This document shows, piece after piece, positions 1 to 7,737 of a stretch of 21,308 nucleotides of DNA. How positions within the stretch are numbered: position 1 is the first letter of the stretch; each line of letters opens with the position of its first letter. Source of the DNA: Actinomycetota bacterium (GTDB lineage: Bacteria; Actinomycetota; Thermoleophilia; UBA2241); the NCBI GenBank assembly GCA_003164655.1, contig PLTW01000133.1:32240-53547 (forward strand), read 5' to 3'. The notes below the pieces were generated by a model. The model was given only the letters and a program-made list of their open reading frames with translations. It did no database searches and was not told the DNA's origin. The translations under genes and the position numbers were made by a program.

Positions 1-401
1 TGGTCGCCGATGCGCAGGTCGGTGCAGTCGGCCGTCAGGCCGGTGCGCAGCGCCGAGGCGACGCGCGGCGCCAGGTCGCGGCCGGTCGTCGTGGCGCCGT
101 ACAGGACGATCTGCGGCTGAAAGTGGCGCACCGCCTCGGTGACGACGCGGGCGTAGGGCTGGGCGAGGTACTCGGTGAGCATGTCGTGCGCGGCGAGGTA
201 GACGGTGTCGGCGCCGGTCCGCGCGCCGAGGAGGGCGGCGAGCTTGCGGGCCTGGCCCAGAAGCTCGAGGCTGACCTCGGCGGCGCTCAGGCCGGCGGCC
301 GTGACGGCCCCACCGCGCAGCGGGGCCGCGACCCCGTCGTCGTCCGGCGCCCCGCGGATCGTTTCGACGAACACCCAGACCTCGCCGGCGGGGCTACCCA
401 A
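1..401 (-). CDS. etfA: Electron transfer flavoprotein alpha subunit, N-terminal part (cut by window edge)
   Basis: About 133 N-terminal residues are visible. They begin with the VWVFVE strand typical of EtfA and continue into the Rossmann-like domain (KLAALLGARTGADTVYLA, then FQPQIVLYGATTTGRDLAPRVA). The C-terminal FAD-binding domain lies outside the window. EtfA pairs with EtfB to move electrons from flavoprotein dehydrogenases to the quinone pool, or to bifurcate electrons in some anaerobes. I chose the TTG start at 401: a GAGGAG ribosome-binding site sits 7 nt upstream, there is an in-frame stop six codons upstream, and no ATG lies between. The start overlaps the etfB stop by 8 bp, so translation is probably coupled. 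A GTG at 374 is the only close alternative. Confidence 0.9.
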   Translation of the reverse strand, partial: MGSPAGEVWVFVETIRGAPDDDGVAAPLRGGAVTAAGLSAAEVSLELLGQARKLAALLGARTGADTVYLAAHDMLTEYLAQPYARVVTEAVRHFQPQIVLYGATTTGRDLAPRVASALRTGLTADCTDLRIGD

Positions 402-1332
402 GGATGTGCTCCTCGATCAGTTCGCGCACAAGTGCGCGGACGCCCTCGTCGGTCGGTTCGATCAGGCGCGCCTCGCCGCCGGCGAGCACCACGCTCTCGA
501 TCTTCTTTACGCGCGTCGGCGAGCCGCGCAACCCGACCAGCTCGCGCTCGGCCTCGATCGCGGCCGCATCCCAGAGGACGATCCTGGCCCGGCACACGGG
601 CCGCCCGTCGCGGCCCACCATGCAGACCTCGGCCTCGTCGGAATCGGGGTCGAGGTAGCTGTCGTCGTAGCCGGTCAGGGCTTCGGCGATCGCGTGCTTG
701 TAGGTCATGACGAGCTTGACGCTCGGTGGTCGCGGTTCGTTGGCCTCGCCGGTGATGGTGAGCAGTGCGGGCAGCGGCGCGCACAGCGTCTCGGCGCCGT
801 CTTCGACCGAACGGGTGGCGGTGACCGAGGCGGGCGCCCCCCCGGCTGCGCCGGGTGGCACGACCTCCACGATCCGGCTCACGCAGGTGATCTGCGGCAG
901 GCCCAGCTTTTCGGCGGTCTGGGGGCCGACCTGCGCCGTGTCGCCGTCGATCGCCTGCCGGCCGCACAGCACAAGGTCGAACGCGCCCAGGTGGTCGAGC
1001 GCTCGCGCGAGCGCGTAGCTCGTGGCCAGCGTGTCGGCGCCGGCAAAGGCCCGGTCGGAGAGCAGCACGACCTCGTCGGCGCCACGGAACAGCGACTCGC
1101 GCAACACCTGGGCCGCCGAGGGGGGGCCCATCGTGAGCACGGTCACCCGGCCACCGTGGCGATCCTTGAGTCGGAGCCCCGCTTCGAGGGCGTTCAGGTC
1201 TTCGGGATTGAAGATCGCGGGCAGGGCCGCACGGTTGACGGTGCCGTCGTCTTTCATGGCCTCGCCGGTGACGTTGGCAGTGTCGGGGACCTGCTTGACC
1301 AGGACGACGATGCGCAGAGGGTGTTCGGACAC
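394..1332 (-). CDS. etfB: Electron transfer flavoprotein beta subunit (FixA/EtfB family)
   Basis: This 312-residue protein starts with RIVVLVKQVPDT, the EtfB N-terminus, and carries CGRQAIDGDTAQVGPQTAEK at about 123-142. The ETF-beta signature region follows (TRSVEDGAETLCAPLPALLTI). The C-terminal extension contains ELVGLRGSPTRVKKI, and the protein is longer than the classical EtfB of about 250 residues; both features resemble FixA and bifurcating-type EtfBs, but that subgroup call is inference. The start is GTG at 1332, with GAGG about 5 nt upstream. The gene is first of an etfB-etfA pair with overlapping ends. It diverges from the protease gene across about 70 bp, in which I see no confident promoter. 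Dehydrogenase partners are not in the window. Confidence 0.94.
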   Translation of the reverse strand: MSEHPLRIVVLVKQVPDTANVTGEAMKDDGTVNRAALPAIFNPEDLNALEAGLRLKDRHGGRVTVLTMGPPSAAQVLRESLFRGADEVVLLSDRAFAGADTLATSYALARALDHLGAFDLVLCGRQAIDGDTAQVGPQTAEKLGLPQITCVSRIVEVVPPGAAGGAPASVTATRSVEDGAETLCAPLPALLTITGEANEPRPPSVKLVMTYKHAIAEALTGYDDSYLDPDSDEAEVCMVGRDGRPVCRARIVLWDAAAIEAERELVGLRGSPTRVKKIESVVLAGGEARLIEPTDEGVRALVRELIEEHILG

Positions 1333-1401
1333 GGCTCCCTCGGACGTTACATGAAGGACGGATGCGGTACGGTATCAGAAAGTGAAGGTGTGACGATACA
1401 G

Positions 1402-3870
1402 ATGGCGCGTTTGACCTTCGTCCAGCCCGACCCTACCATGACGGCACTCCCGATCATGTGCTCGCTTACCGTACAACTTCCCCGCAGGCTGCGTCCGCTC
1501 GCCGCGACGCCGCGCCGCCGCCTGCGCGCGCTGGCGGCCGGCGCCGCGCTCGTCGTGATCGCCGGGCTCCTTGCCATGGGAGCGGTGCGGCCGCCCGCCG
1601 CGGCGGCTGCGTCTCAGGTCGCGAGCGTGCCGGCCAACGCCGTCGTCGTCGCGCCCCACGACTTTGCCGATGGCGACGCCCTTATCGCGGCGCTCTGCGC
1701 CGACGGGGCGCATCCGGCGATCGTCTATCTGCCGCGCGCCACTCTGGCCCGTGTCTCACCGGCGGCCGCGGCGCGGCTGCGCTCACAGGGCTTCACGGTC
1801 TTGCGGGCTCACGCGACTCCGTCGGCCGGCGTCGCGTCCGAGAGCGCCGCCGCGCTGGGCGCCCTCAACAGCCTCGCCGACGGCACGGCCGCCGCAGCCG
1901 CCGGAGGCCGCACGATCGTGCCGGCCGGCCTGCCTTCGCTGGGCGCCGACCTCAAGCTGCCCAACGCCGAGGGCGCCGCCGGGGCGACCCAGGCCGCCGG
2001 TCTCGAAGCTCCGGCCTTCACCGGCCGTCTGGCCACGCTGCCCAGCGCGACCGAGCCGGCCGCGTTCGCGGCCGGCTCGGTCGCGGTCAGCATCATCTTC
2101 CCGCAGAGCGCGGCCACCCAGGCCGGCGAGACGTCCGAGAGCTGGGCGACCGACTCCGGCGGGTACGGCCAGCCCGATCCCGAGTATCCCAAGCTCACCG
2201 ACCGCGAGGCCTATATCGTCGGCAAGGTCTCAACGACCCTGGCCTGGTGGGCAAGCCGCAACCCGGCGGCCGACCTGACCTTCGTCATCCCCGCGGAGGG
2301 CAAGGCGGGGGCGCCGCGGCAGGTGGCCTTCAAGGGCGCCACGGTCAACGGCGCGACGGTCGACGAGCCCATCGACGTGTCGTCGCAAGACGATCAGGCC
2401 TGGCGGCACCCGCTCATGAAGTCGCTCGGCTTCTCCAAGAACACGACCGACGACACGCCGCCGCCCGAGACGGCTTACGACAATGCGGTGCGCCGCGCCA
2501 ACGGCACCGACTGGGCCTTCACCGTGTACTGCGTCGACAGCTTGAAGACGAGCAGCGGCGCGTTCCCCGACGGCGCCTTTGCCTATACGTTCGACCTGTT
2601 CGGGCCGTACACGGTCACCACCTGGAACAACGGCAGCTACGGACCGGACCTCTACGACGGCGTGCTCGCCCACGAGATCGGTCACGTGTTCGGCGCGCTC
2701 GACGAGTACGCGCCGTCGGCGGCCGGCTACCCCAGCACCGGCGATCTCTACTCGGGGTATCTGTGGGTCAGGAACGCCAACGCGGTCCAGGGCGGCACCA
2801 CCAATGACGCCTGCATCATGCGCGGCGGCAACGAGGGCATCGCCGCCTACAAGACCGGGCAGTACCCCGGTGAGGTTGCGACCGACGGCATCTGCCCGTC
2901 GACCGCCGGCCAGATCGGCTGGCGGGCGACTCGCAACGGCATCCCCGACGTGATCGACACTGCGCCGACCGTGTCGCTCAGACAGCCGATCGTCGGCGGT
3001 TCCACGGCGACGGTCGCCGGCGTCGTGTCCGAGAACCCCTGGCCGCCCGGCCACAACGCCCAGGGGCACGCGTTCGTCAGCGGCATCAGCATCTTCGTGC
3101 CCCACAACGAGGGGTACAGCGTCGACGGTGGCGCCTGGAGCCCCTTCGGCACCTCCGGGGCCGGCGCCTCCCAGAGCTTCACGTTCACGACGGCCGCGCT
3201 TCAGCCCGTGGCCGGCTCGCCGGCCCCGACCCGCCACGTCATCAGCGTCGCCGCCACGACCGGCACGGCTGCGGCGAGCAGCATCGTCGCCTGGGTCGGC
3301 CAGACTCCCGTGACGCTCACCCTGTCGCGCGGCGCGGCCACCATCCCCCTGGGCGCCAAGGTCAAGCTGATCGTGCGCGCCGCCGATGGCGGCTTTCCGA
3401 TAGGGCTCTTGCCCGGCATCGCGATCGGACCGCTGGGGGGCGCCCCGGTGACGGTCGCAACGGGCGCCGGCGGGCGCGCTGCAGCCACCTTCGCGCCCCG
3501 GTTCACGACGCAGTTCCAGGCGTCGTTCAAGCCCGGGGCGCAGTCGGCGCAGTTCGAGCCGGCGTCGTCGGGGCTCGTGGCGGTGGCGGTCCGGGCGCTG
3601 CTTACGGCCCACGCGGGCCGGCCGTCGGCGAAGCACGTCGTGCGCGTGAGCGGCGCTTTCAAGCCGGTCCGCGGCGGCGTGCGGCTCATTCTGCAGCTCC
3701 GCAGGGGCCACACCTGGAAGACCGTAGCCCGCACGCGCACTACGGCGCGCTCGACCTACAAGCTCACCTACACCGCGCACAAGGGCACCGTACGCCTGCG
3801 TGTGCGCTTCGCCGGCGACGCCCGCAACGCCGCCGCGCTCAAGGCTCTGCCGGCGCTGGTCGTCTCCTAA
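1402..3870 (+). CDS. Secreted metalloprotease-like protein (HExxHxxGxxD) with C-terminal Ig-like modules
   Basis: As annotated this is 822 residues. An arginine-rich n-region (28-42) precedes a hydrophobic segment at about 43-62 and an alanine-rich stretch suiting a signal peptidase site near 68-71, so export is likely. Residues 424-436 read HEIGHVFGALDEY: two zinc-ligand histidines (424, 428), catalytic Glu425, the metzincin-type glycine (431), and Asp434 where most metzincins have a third His. HExxHxxGxxD is known from snapalysin-type (M7) enzymes, and the DEY ending recalls M64 peptidases. Cysteines flank the region (CVDS, CIMRGG, CPSTAG). From about 570 to the end there are beta-rich Ig-like modules with a basic, threonine-rich tail (VRVSGAF, LRVRFAGDA), probably for cell-surface or substrate attachment. 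The start is uncertain: ATG at 1402, 1438 and 1456 (the last gives a more usual signal peptide) and GTG at 1390 all fit, and none has a strong ribosome-binding site. Confidence 0.78.
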   Translation: MARLTFVQPDPTMTALPIMCSLTVQLPRRLRPLAATPRRRLRALAAGAALVVIAGLLAMGAVRPPAAAAASQVASVPANAVVVAPHDFADGDALIAALCADGAHPAIVYLPRATLARVSPAAAARLRSQGFTVLRAHATPSAGVASESAAALGALNSLADGTAAAAAGGRTIVPAGLPSLGADLKLPNAEGAAGATQAAGLEAPAFTGRLATLPSATEPAAFAAGSVAVSIIFPQSAATQAGETSESWATDSGGYGQPDPEYPKLTDREAYIVGKVSTTLAWWASRNPAADLTFVIPAEGKAGAPRQVAFKGATVNGATVDEPIDVSSQDDQAWRHPLMKSLGFSKNTTDDTPPPETAYDNAVRRANGTDWAFTVYCVDSLKTSSGAFPDGAFAYTFDLFGPYTVTTWNNGSYGPDLYDGVLAHEIGHVFGALDEYAPSAAGYPSTGDLYSGYLWVRNANAVQGGTTNDACIMRGGNEGIAAYKTGQYPGEVATDGICPSTAGQIGWRATRNGIPDVIDTAPTVSLRQPIVGGSTATVAGVVSENPWPPGHNAQGHAFVSGISIFVPHNEGYSVDGGAWSPFGTSGAGASQSFTFTTAALQPVAGSPAPTRHVISVAATTGTAAASSIVAWVGQTPVTLTLSRGAATIPLGAKVKLIVRAADGGFPIGLLPGIAIGPLGGAPVTVATGAGGRAAATFAPRFTTQFQASFKPGAQSAQFEPASSGLVAVAVRALLTAHAGRPSAKHVVRVSGAFKPVRGGVRLILQLRRGHTWKTVARTRTTARSTYKLTYTAHKGTVRLRVRFAGDARNAAALKALPALVVS

Positions 3871-3896
3871 CCCCGGTCACCGCCGACCCCGTGGGG

Positions 3897-3902
3897 TAGA
3901 AT
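3897..3902 (+). promoter_or_regulatory. Probable -10 element (TAGAAT) of gltX, near-leaderless
   Basis: TAGAAT lies 8 nt before the gltX ATG. A transcript begun about 7 nt downstream of the hexamer would start at or within a couple of bases of the start codon, so this would be a leaderless or near-leaderless mRNA. No ribosome-binding site precedes gltX, which agrees. No convincing -35 box is seen. Confidence 0.55.
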
Positions 3903-3910
3903 GGGCAACC

Positions 3911-5446
3911 ATGACCGCCCCAGTCCGCGTCCGCTTTGCGCCCTCGCCCACCGGCTACCTGCACCTGGGTGGCGCGCGCACCGCCCTGTACAACTACATC
4001 TTCGCGCGCCGGCACGGCGGCGAGTTCGTTCTGCGTATCGAAGACACCGACCCGTCGCGCTCCACCGACGCGGCGATCGCCCAGATCCTGCGCTCGCTGC
4101 GCGAGATGGAGCTCGACTGGGACGAGGGTCCCGAGAAGCCCGGCCGGCACGGCCCCTACCGGCAGACCGAGCGCCAGGCGATCTATCGTGAGCACATCGA
4201 CAGGCTGTTGGCCGGCGGCCACCTGTACACCTGCTTCCACACGTCCGACGAGCTCGAGGCCGAGCGCCGGGCGGCGCAGGCCGGCAAGCGCGCCTGGGTC
4301 TACAGCGGCGCCTGCCGCGCCCTGACCACCGCCGAGGTCGAACGCCGCAAGGCCGCCGGTGAGCCCTGGACGCTGCGCTTCCGGGTGCGCCCCGGCACGA
4401 CCACGTTCGATGACATGTTGCGGGGCCCGGTCGAGGTCGGAAACGACACCATCGGCGACTTCATCGTGCAGCGCTCCGACGGCACCATCACCTACAACCT
4501 GGCAGTGGTGGTCGACGACGTCACGATGGCCATCACCCACGTCATCCGCGGCGACGACCATCTGTCCAATACGCCCAAGCAGATCCTGATCTACGAGGCG
4601 CTCGGCGTGCCCGCGCCGTACTTTCTGCACATGCCGCTGCTGTTCGGCACCGACCGCAAGAAGCTCTCGAAGCGCCACGGCGCGACCAACCTCGAACAGC
4701 TCACCGCCGTCGGGTTCCTGGTCGAGGTCGTGCGCAACTACCTCTGCTTTCTGTCCACCGAGTTCGACGAGTCGATGATCACCTGGAGCCTTGCCGACCT
4801 TGTGGCCCACCTCGACGTCGAGAGCCTGGGTACGAGCGCCAGCATCTTCGACCCCGACAAGCTGCGCTGGATGAACGGGCGTTTCATCCGCGCCATGGCG
4901 CCGGCCGACTTCGCGGCTCGCGTGCAGGCCTACCTCGAGCGCGTGGGCTTTTACGGTCAGCCACCGGCCCTCCGGCTGCTCGCCGCGAAGGGTGAGAGCG
5001 CGCTCGCCGAGGCCATCGAGCTCGGTCAGCTCGCGCCTCTGCCGCCCGGCGACGACCAGGAGCGCCTGACCATGCTCGTAGCCCCGCTCGTGCAGGAGAA
5101 GATCGAGGTGCTCTCCGACTTCATCCGGCTGGCCGGCTGGCTCTTTACGCCGCTGGCCATCGCCGGCTCGGCCCGCGAAAAACTAACCGCCATCCCCGAC
5201 GCGCAGCGCATACTGCGGGCCGCCGCAGTGTGCCTCGCCGGTCTCGAACGCTACGACGTGGAGCAGATCGAGGCCGCCGTGCGGGGCCTGCCGGAACAGC
5301 TCGGAGTAAAGCCCAAGTCGGTCTTCGCCGCGCTGCGTCTGGGCATGAGCGGCCAGCCCGTCACCCCCGGGCTCTTCGAATCGCTCTGGGCCCTGGGTCG
5401 CAACGAGGCGGCCGGCAGGCTGGCCGCCGCCGCGGGCATGCTCTAA
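3911..5446 (+). CDS. gltX: Glutamyl-tRNA synthetase (class I)
   Basis: The 511-residue product charges tRNA with glutamate in the cytoplasm. The N-terminus VRVRFAPSPTGYLHLGGART carries the HIGH-type motif as HLGG (18-21), followed by LRIEDTDPSRS. The KMSKS-type loop is KKLSKRHGA, with KLSKR at 251-255. The length is usual for bacterial GluRS, and the C-terminal helical anticodon-binding domain is present to the end (LGVKPKSVFAALRLGMSGQPVTPGLFE). The sequence does not say whether it is discriminating or also charges tRNA-Gln. The region around residues 105-130 has single cysteines rather than the CxC zinc site of the E. coli enzyme. The ATG at 3911 is chosen because the conserved N-terminus begins directly after it. 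The gene stands alone, 40 bp after the protease gene and convergent with the next operon. Confidence 0.97.
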   Translation: MTAPVRVRFAPSPTGYLHLGGARTALYNYIFARRHGGEFVLRIEDTDPSRSTDAAIAQILRSLREMELDWDEGPEKPGRHGPYRQTERQAIYREHIDRLLAGGHLYTCFHTSDELEAERRAAQAGKRAWVYSGACRALTTAEVERRKAAGEPWTLRFRVRPGTTTFDDMLRGPVEVGNDTIGDFIVQRSDGTITYNLAVVVDDVTMAITHVIRGDDHLSNTPKQILIYEALGVPAPYFLHMPLLFGTDRKKLSKRHGATNLEQLTAVGFLVEVVRNYLCFLSTEFDESMITWSLADLVAHLDVESLGTSASIFDPDKLRWMNGRFIRAMAPADFAARVQAYLERVGFYGQPPALRLLAAKGESALAEAIELGQLAPLPPGDDQERLTMLVAPLVQEKIEVLSDFIRLAGWLFTPLAIAGSAREKLTAIPDAQRILRAAAVCLAGLERYDVEQIEAAVRGLPEQLGVKPKSVFAALRLGMSGQPVTPGLFESLWALGRNEAAGRLAAAAGML

Positions 5447-5474
5447 AGCCCAGGGCGGGCCATCGCTCGGCCGC

Positions 5475-5503
5475 GGCGCCCGGGCGCCCGGCCCCCCCGT
5501 TTT
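5475..5503. terminator. Possible terminator between convergent gltX and the DUF2284 gene
   Basis: A perfect 14-bp palindrome (GGCGCCCGGGCGCC, 5475-5488) is followed on the plus strand by a C-run and GTTTT at 5499-5503. It sits in the 56-bp gap between two convergent genes. The stem has no natural loop and would have to open at its centre, so the call is tentative. Confidence 0.4.
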
Positions 5504-6087
5504 CAGTCGACCAGCACCAGCGCGAAGAAGCGATACTGGTCGTTGCGGTCGCGCACCACTTCGATCTCCCAGCCGGCGGCGCGAACCGTGGCGAACACGT
5601 CGATCCCGCAGGCCTCCAGGGACGGCCGCGCGTGTGCGGGGTCGACGCAGGGCTGCTCCCTGTCGCAGACGTCGCAGACGTCGCACGGTCCGTTGCTCAT
5701 CGACCACGCCTTGTGATGGCCGGCCAGGAACAGCTCGCGCTCGAGGTCGGCGGCGGTGCGGCGCAGTGCGACGTAGTGCTGGTCGTGTTCGTCGTAGACC
5801 GTGTGCGGCCCGCGGCGCAACAGGATCGCCCGGGCGTACTCGTCGAGCAGCCGTCGCGTCTGCCGCGGCGTGGGCGAGTCGGGCGGACAGGTGCGGCACC
5901 GGCCGTAGCCGTCGCAGCCGAACTGGCACTTGAGGCGCACCCACTCGGCCGTGACGACAAGACCCGGCGCGAGCGGGGTGGCGGCGTCGGCGCCGAGCTC
6001 GAGGGCCCGTGCGCACCAGCGGGTCAGGTCGTCGTCGGGCGGGTCGTCGATGCTGTCGAGCGGGTCGCCGATGTCGTCGAGCGTCAC
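5503..6087 (-). CDS. DUF2284 cysteine-rich, probable metal-binding protein
   Basis: This 194-residue protein has two cysteine clusters: C54, C58, C64, C67 (CQFGCDGYGRCRTCPP) and C135, C138, C141, C147 (CDVCDVCDREQPC). It ends with the family signature RPSLEACGIDVFATV near 154-168. These are hallmarks of DUF2284, a family predicted to bind metal or an Fe-S cluster; no reaction is established. The CDVCDVCD stretch comes from a short tandem repeat in the DNA. The GTG start at 6087 overlaps the upstream PAP2 stop as GTGA, implying translational coupling, and AAGGGG lies about 5 nt upstream. It is the last gene of a HAD-PAP2-DUF2284 operon. The acidic first 20 residues are not typical of the family. 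Confidence 0.85.
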   Translation of the reverse strand: MTLDDIGDPLDSIDDPPDDDLTRWCARALELGADAATPLAPGLVVTAEWVRLKCQFGCDGYGRCRTCPPDSPTPRQTRRLLDEYARAILLRRGPHTVYDEHDQHYVALRRTAADLERELFLAGHHKAWSMSNGPCDVCDVCDREQPCVDPAHARPSLEACGIDVFATVRAAGWEIEVVRDRNDQYRFFALVLVD

Positions 6088-6902
6088 GTCCGCCCCTTCC
6101 CTGAGCCGTCATGTTGCCCCGAGTCGCGCTGTGCGCGTCGAAGCCTATCGCCGCGGTCTTGTGCCGGCGCCTCCGGCGCCGGTTCGAACCGGTCCCAGAA
6201 GGCCAGCCAGGTGACGCCGACGACGGCCAGCGCCAAGGCCCAGCCGGCGACGACGTCGGAGGGGTAGTGTACCCCCAGGTACAGGCGCGTGAGGCCGATG
6301 CCGACAGCATAGACCGTCGCCACCGCGAGTGCCGGCCGGCGCCAGCGGGTCGGCCAGAGGACGATGACAAGCGCCACGGCGAAGCCGGTGGCGCTCATCG
6401 TGTGGCCGCTCGGAAACGACCAGCCGCCGGGCTTCTGGGCGATCACCTCGGGCCGGGCGCGCGCGAACACCAGCTTCATGATGCCGCTCGCGGCCATGCT
6501 CAGCAGTGTGGCGGCCGCGACGAACGCCGCCTGCCGGTACAGTCGGGCGATGAGCAGTACCACCAGCGCCGTGAGCAGCAGCACGAGCACCACCGGCACG
6601 CTGCCGGTCAGCGTGGCGGCCGCCGTGATGGCCCGCGCCGTGGGTTGCTGATGACGGGCCAACTGGCGCAAAACCGTCATGTCCCAGGCAGGCGTGCCCT
6701 GCGCGACCACGACGCCGGCGACGGCGGTGAACACGGCGGCCGGCGCGACGACCAGAAGGCTCAGCACGCGCCGGAAGCGGCGCCTGCGAGCCGGGTCGGC
6801 CGTCAACTGGCCACGGCCGGCGAGGACTGCCGCGACTGCGACGGCGACAAGCACGGCGAGCACGGCCCAGCCCCCTGCGGCGACGGCGATCGGCAGGGTC
6901 AC
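6084..6902 (-). CDS. PAP2-family integral membrane phosphatase
   Basis: The 272-residue protein has five or six hydrophobic segments (about 8-28, 47-68, 100-120, 124-142, 170-183, 191-225). It contains the complete three-part PAP2 signature: KLVFARARP (143-151), PSGH (164-167, with the proton-relay histidine) and RLYLGVHYPSD (206-216, with nucleophile His212). Such enzymes dephosphorylate lipid phosphates (phosphatidate, undecaprenyl diphosphate, phosphatidylglycerophosphate) on the outer face of the membrane; the substrate cannot be told here. The C-terminal tail of about 40 residues is charged and cytoplasmic-looking. The GTG start at 6902 is 22 nt after the HAD stop with no clear ribosome-binding site, and the stop overlaps the next start. 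Confidence 0.92.
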   Translation of the reverse strand: MTLPIAVAAGGWAVLAVLVAVAVAAVLAGRGQLTADPARRRRFRRVLSLLVVAPAAVFTAVAGVVVAQGTPAWDMTVLRQLARHQQPTARAITAAATLTGSVPVVLVLLLTALVVLLIARLYRQAAFVAAATLLSMAASGIMKLVFARARPEVIAQKPGGWSFPSGHTMSATGFAVALVIVLWPTRWRRPALAVATVYAVGIGLTRLYLGVHYPSDVVAGWALALAVVGVTWLAFWDRFEPAPEAPAQDRGDRLRRAQRDSGQHDGSGKGRT

Positions 6903-6924
6903 CGAAGAGCGCCGGCGGCCGGAC

Positions 6925-7647
6925 TCAGCCGAGCCGGCTGATGGCCGCCGGCAGCTCGCTGAACCGGGCCACGACGGCCTGGGCGCTGGAGACCGGCAGG
7001 TCGGCGGAGTTGACGCCCACGAAGTGGATCGCCTGCAGACCGGCCGCCTGCGCGCCGGCGATGTCGGTGCGCTGGATGTCGCCGACGTGGACCGCCTCGG
7101 CCGGCGCGACGCCCAGGGCGGCGAGTGGCGTGAGGAAGGCCCGCGGGTCGGGCTTCGACCAGCCGTGCTCGTCCGAGAAGAAGAACGCCGCGAACCACTG
7201 TTCGAGGCCGTGCAGCTCGAGCACGCGGCGCAGGACGCGGCCCGGGCTCAGGGCCGCGTCGGAGACGATGGCCAGGGCGTAGCGCTCGGCCAGCAGCGGT
7301 AGCGTCTCGGGCACGCCCTCGACCGTTCGCGGCGGAGATTCTAGGATGATCTCTTCGAGCATGGTCACGACGCGCTCGCGGGCCTCCTGGGGCAGCCTGA
7401 TCCGCAGGGCGCGCAGCAGAACGGCCGCCGACTCGGCGGTCGAGGGCGTGCGCGATTTCTTGAACCAGATCCTGTCGAAGTGTCTCCACACTTTGACGAA
7501 GGCGGCGTGGATGGCCTCGGGGCCGGGAGCATAGCCGTAGGGCGCTACGATCTCGTACAGCCGCGCCGTGCGCACCTCGTCGCGCGCCGGCGGGTGGGAG
7601 TCGTCCAGGAGCGTGTTCCAGAAATCGAGCGTGACTGCGCGGATCAT
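6925..7647 (-). CDS. HAD-superfamily hydrolase with variant motif I
   Basis: The 240-residue protein has the HAD motifs in order. Motif I is TLDFWNTL with nucleophile Asp8, motif II ends IVSD with Ser129, motif III is Lys165 in GWSKPDPRAF, and motif IV is GDIQRTDIAG with Asp190 and Asp195. A helical cap of about 80 residues lies between motifs I and II (subclass I). The position two residues after the nucleophile, an acid/base Asp in phosphatases, is Trp10 here, so ordinary phosphatase chemistry is uncertain; DFWNT variants do occur in this branch of the superfamily. The ATG at 7647 directly follows a probable -10 element. It is the first gene of the operon with PAP2 and DUF2284. Confidence 0.88.
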   Translation of the reverse strand: MIRAVTLDFWNTLLDDSHPPARDEVRTARLYEIVAPYGYAPGPEAIHAAFVKVWRHFDRIWFKKSRTPSTAESAAVLLRALRIRLPQEARERVVTMLEEIILESPPRTVEGVPETLPLLAERYALAIVSDAALSPGRVLRRVLELHGLEQWFAAFFFSDEHGWSKPDPRAFLTPLAALGVAPAEAVHVGDIQRTDIAGAQAAGLQAIHFVGVNSADLPVSSAQAVVARFSELPAAISRLG

Positions 7648-7654
7648 ATGGTCA

Positions 7655-7660
7655 ACGATA
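7655..7660 (-). promoter_or_regulatory. Probable -10 element (TATCGT) for the HAD-PAP2-DUF2284 operon
   Basis: Read on the minus strand, TATCGT stands 7 nt before the ATG at 7647. This is nearly the geometry seen at gltX and again fits a leaderless transcript. There is no ribosome-binding site at this start. The -35 region is weak (TTTCGG at 7680-7685, with a 19-nt spacer). Confidence 0.45.
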
Positions 7661-7737
7661 TCCCACTGGACGGCGCCTCCCGAAACGGGGCCGGCGGCCG
7701 CCGAGGGCCGCCCGTCGCGACGCGGCCGCGCCGGTCG

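Noticed and set aside
205..1401. Upstream extension of the protease frame through the etf genes
   Set aside because: It would be antisense to etfB and etfA, and the signal peptide fixes the real start after 1390.
2230..3780. A 516-codon minus-strand frame opposite the protease gene
   Set aside because: It has arginine- and glycine-rich shadow composition and no recognisable domain.
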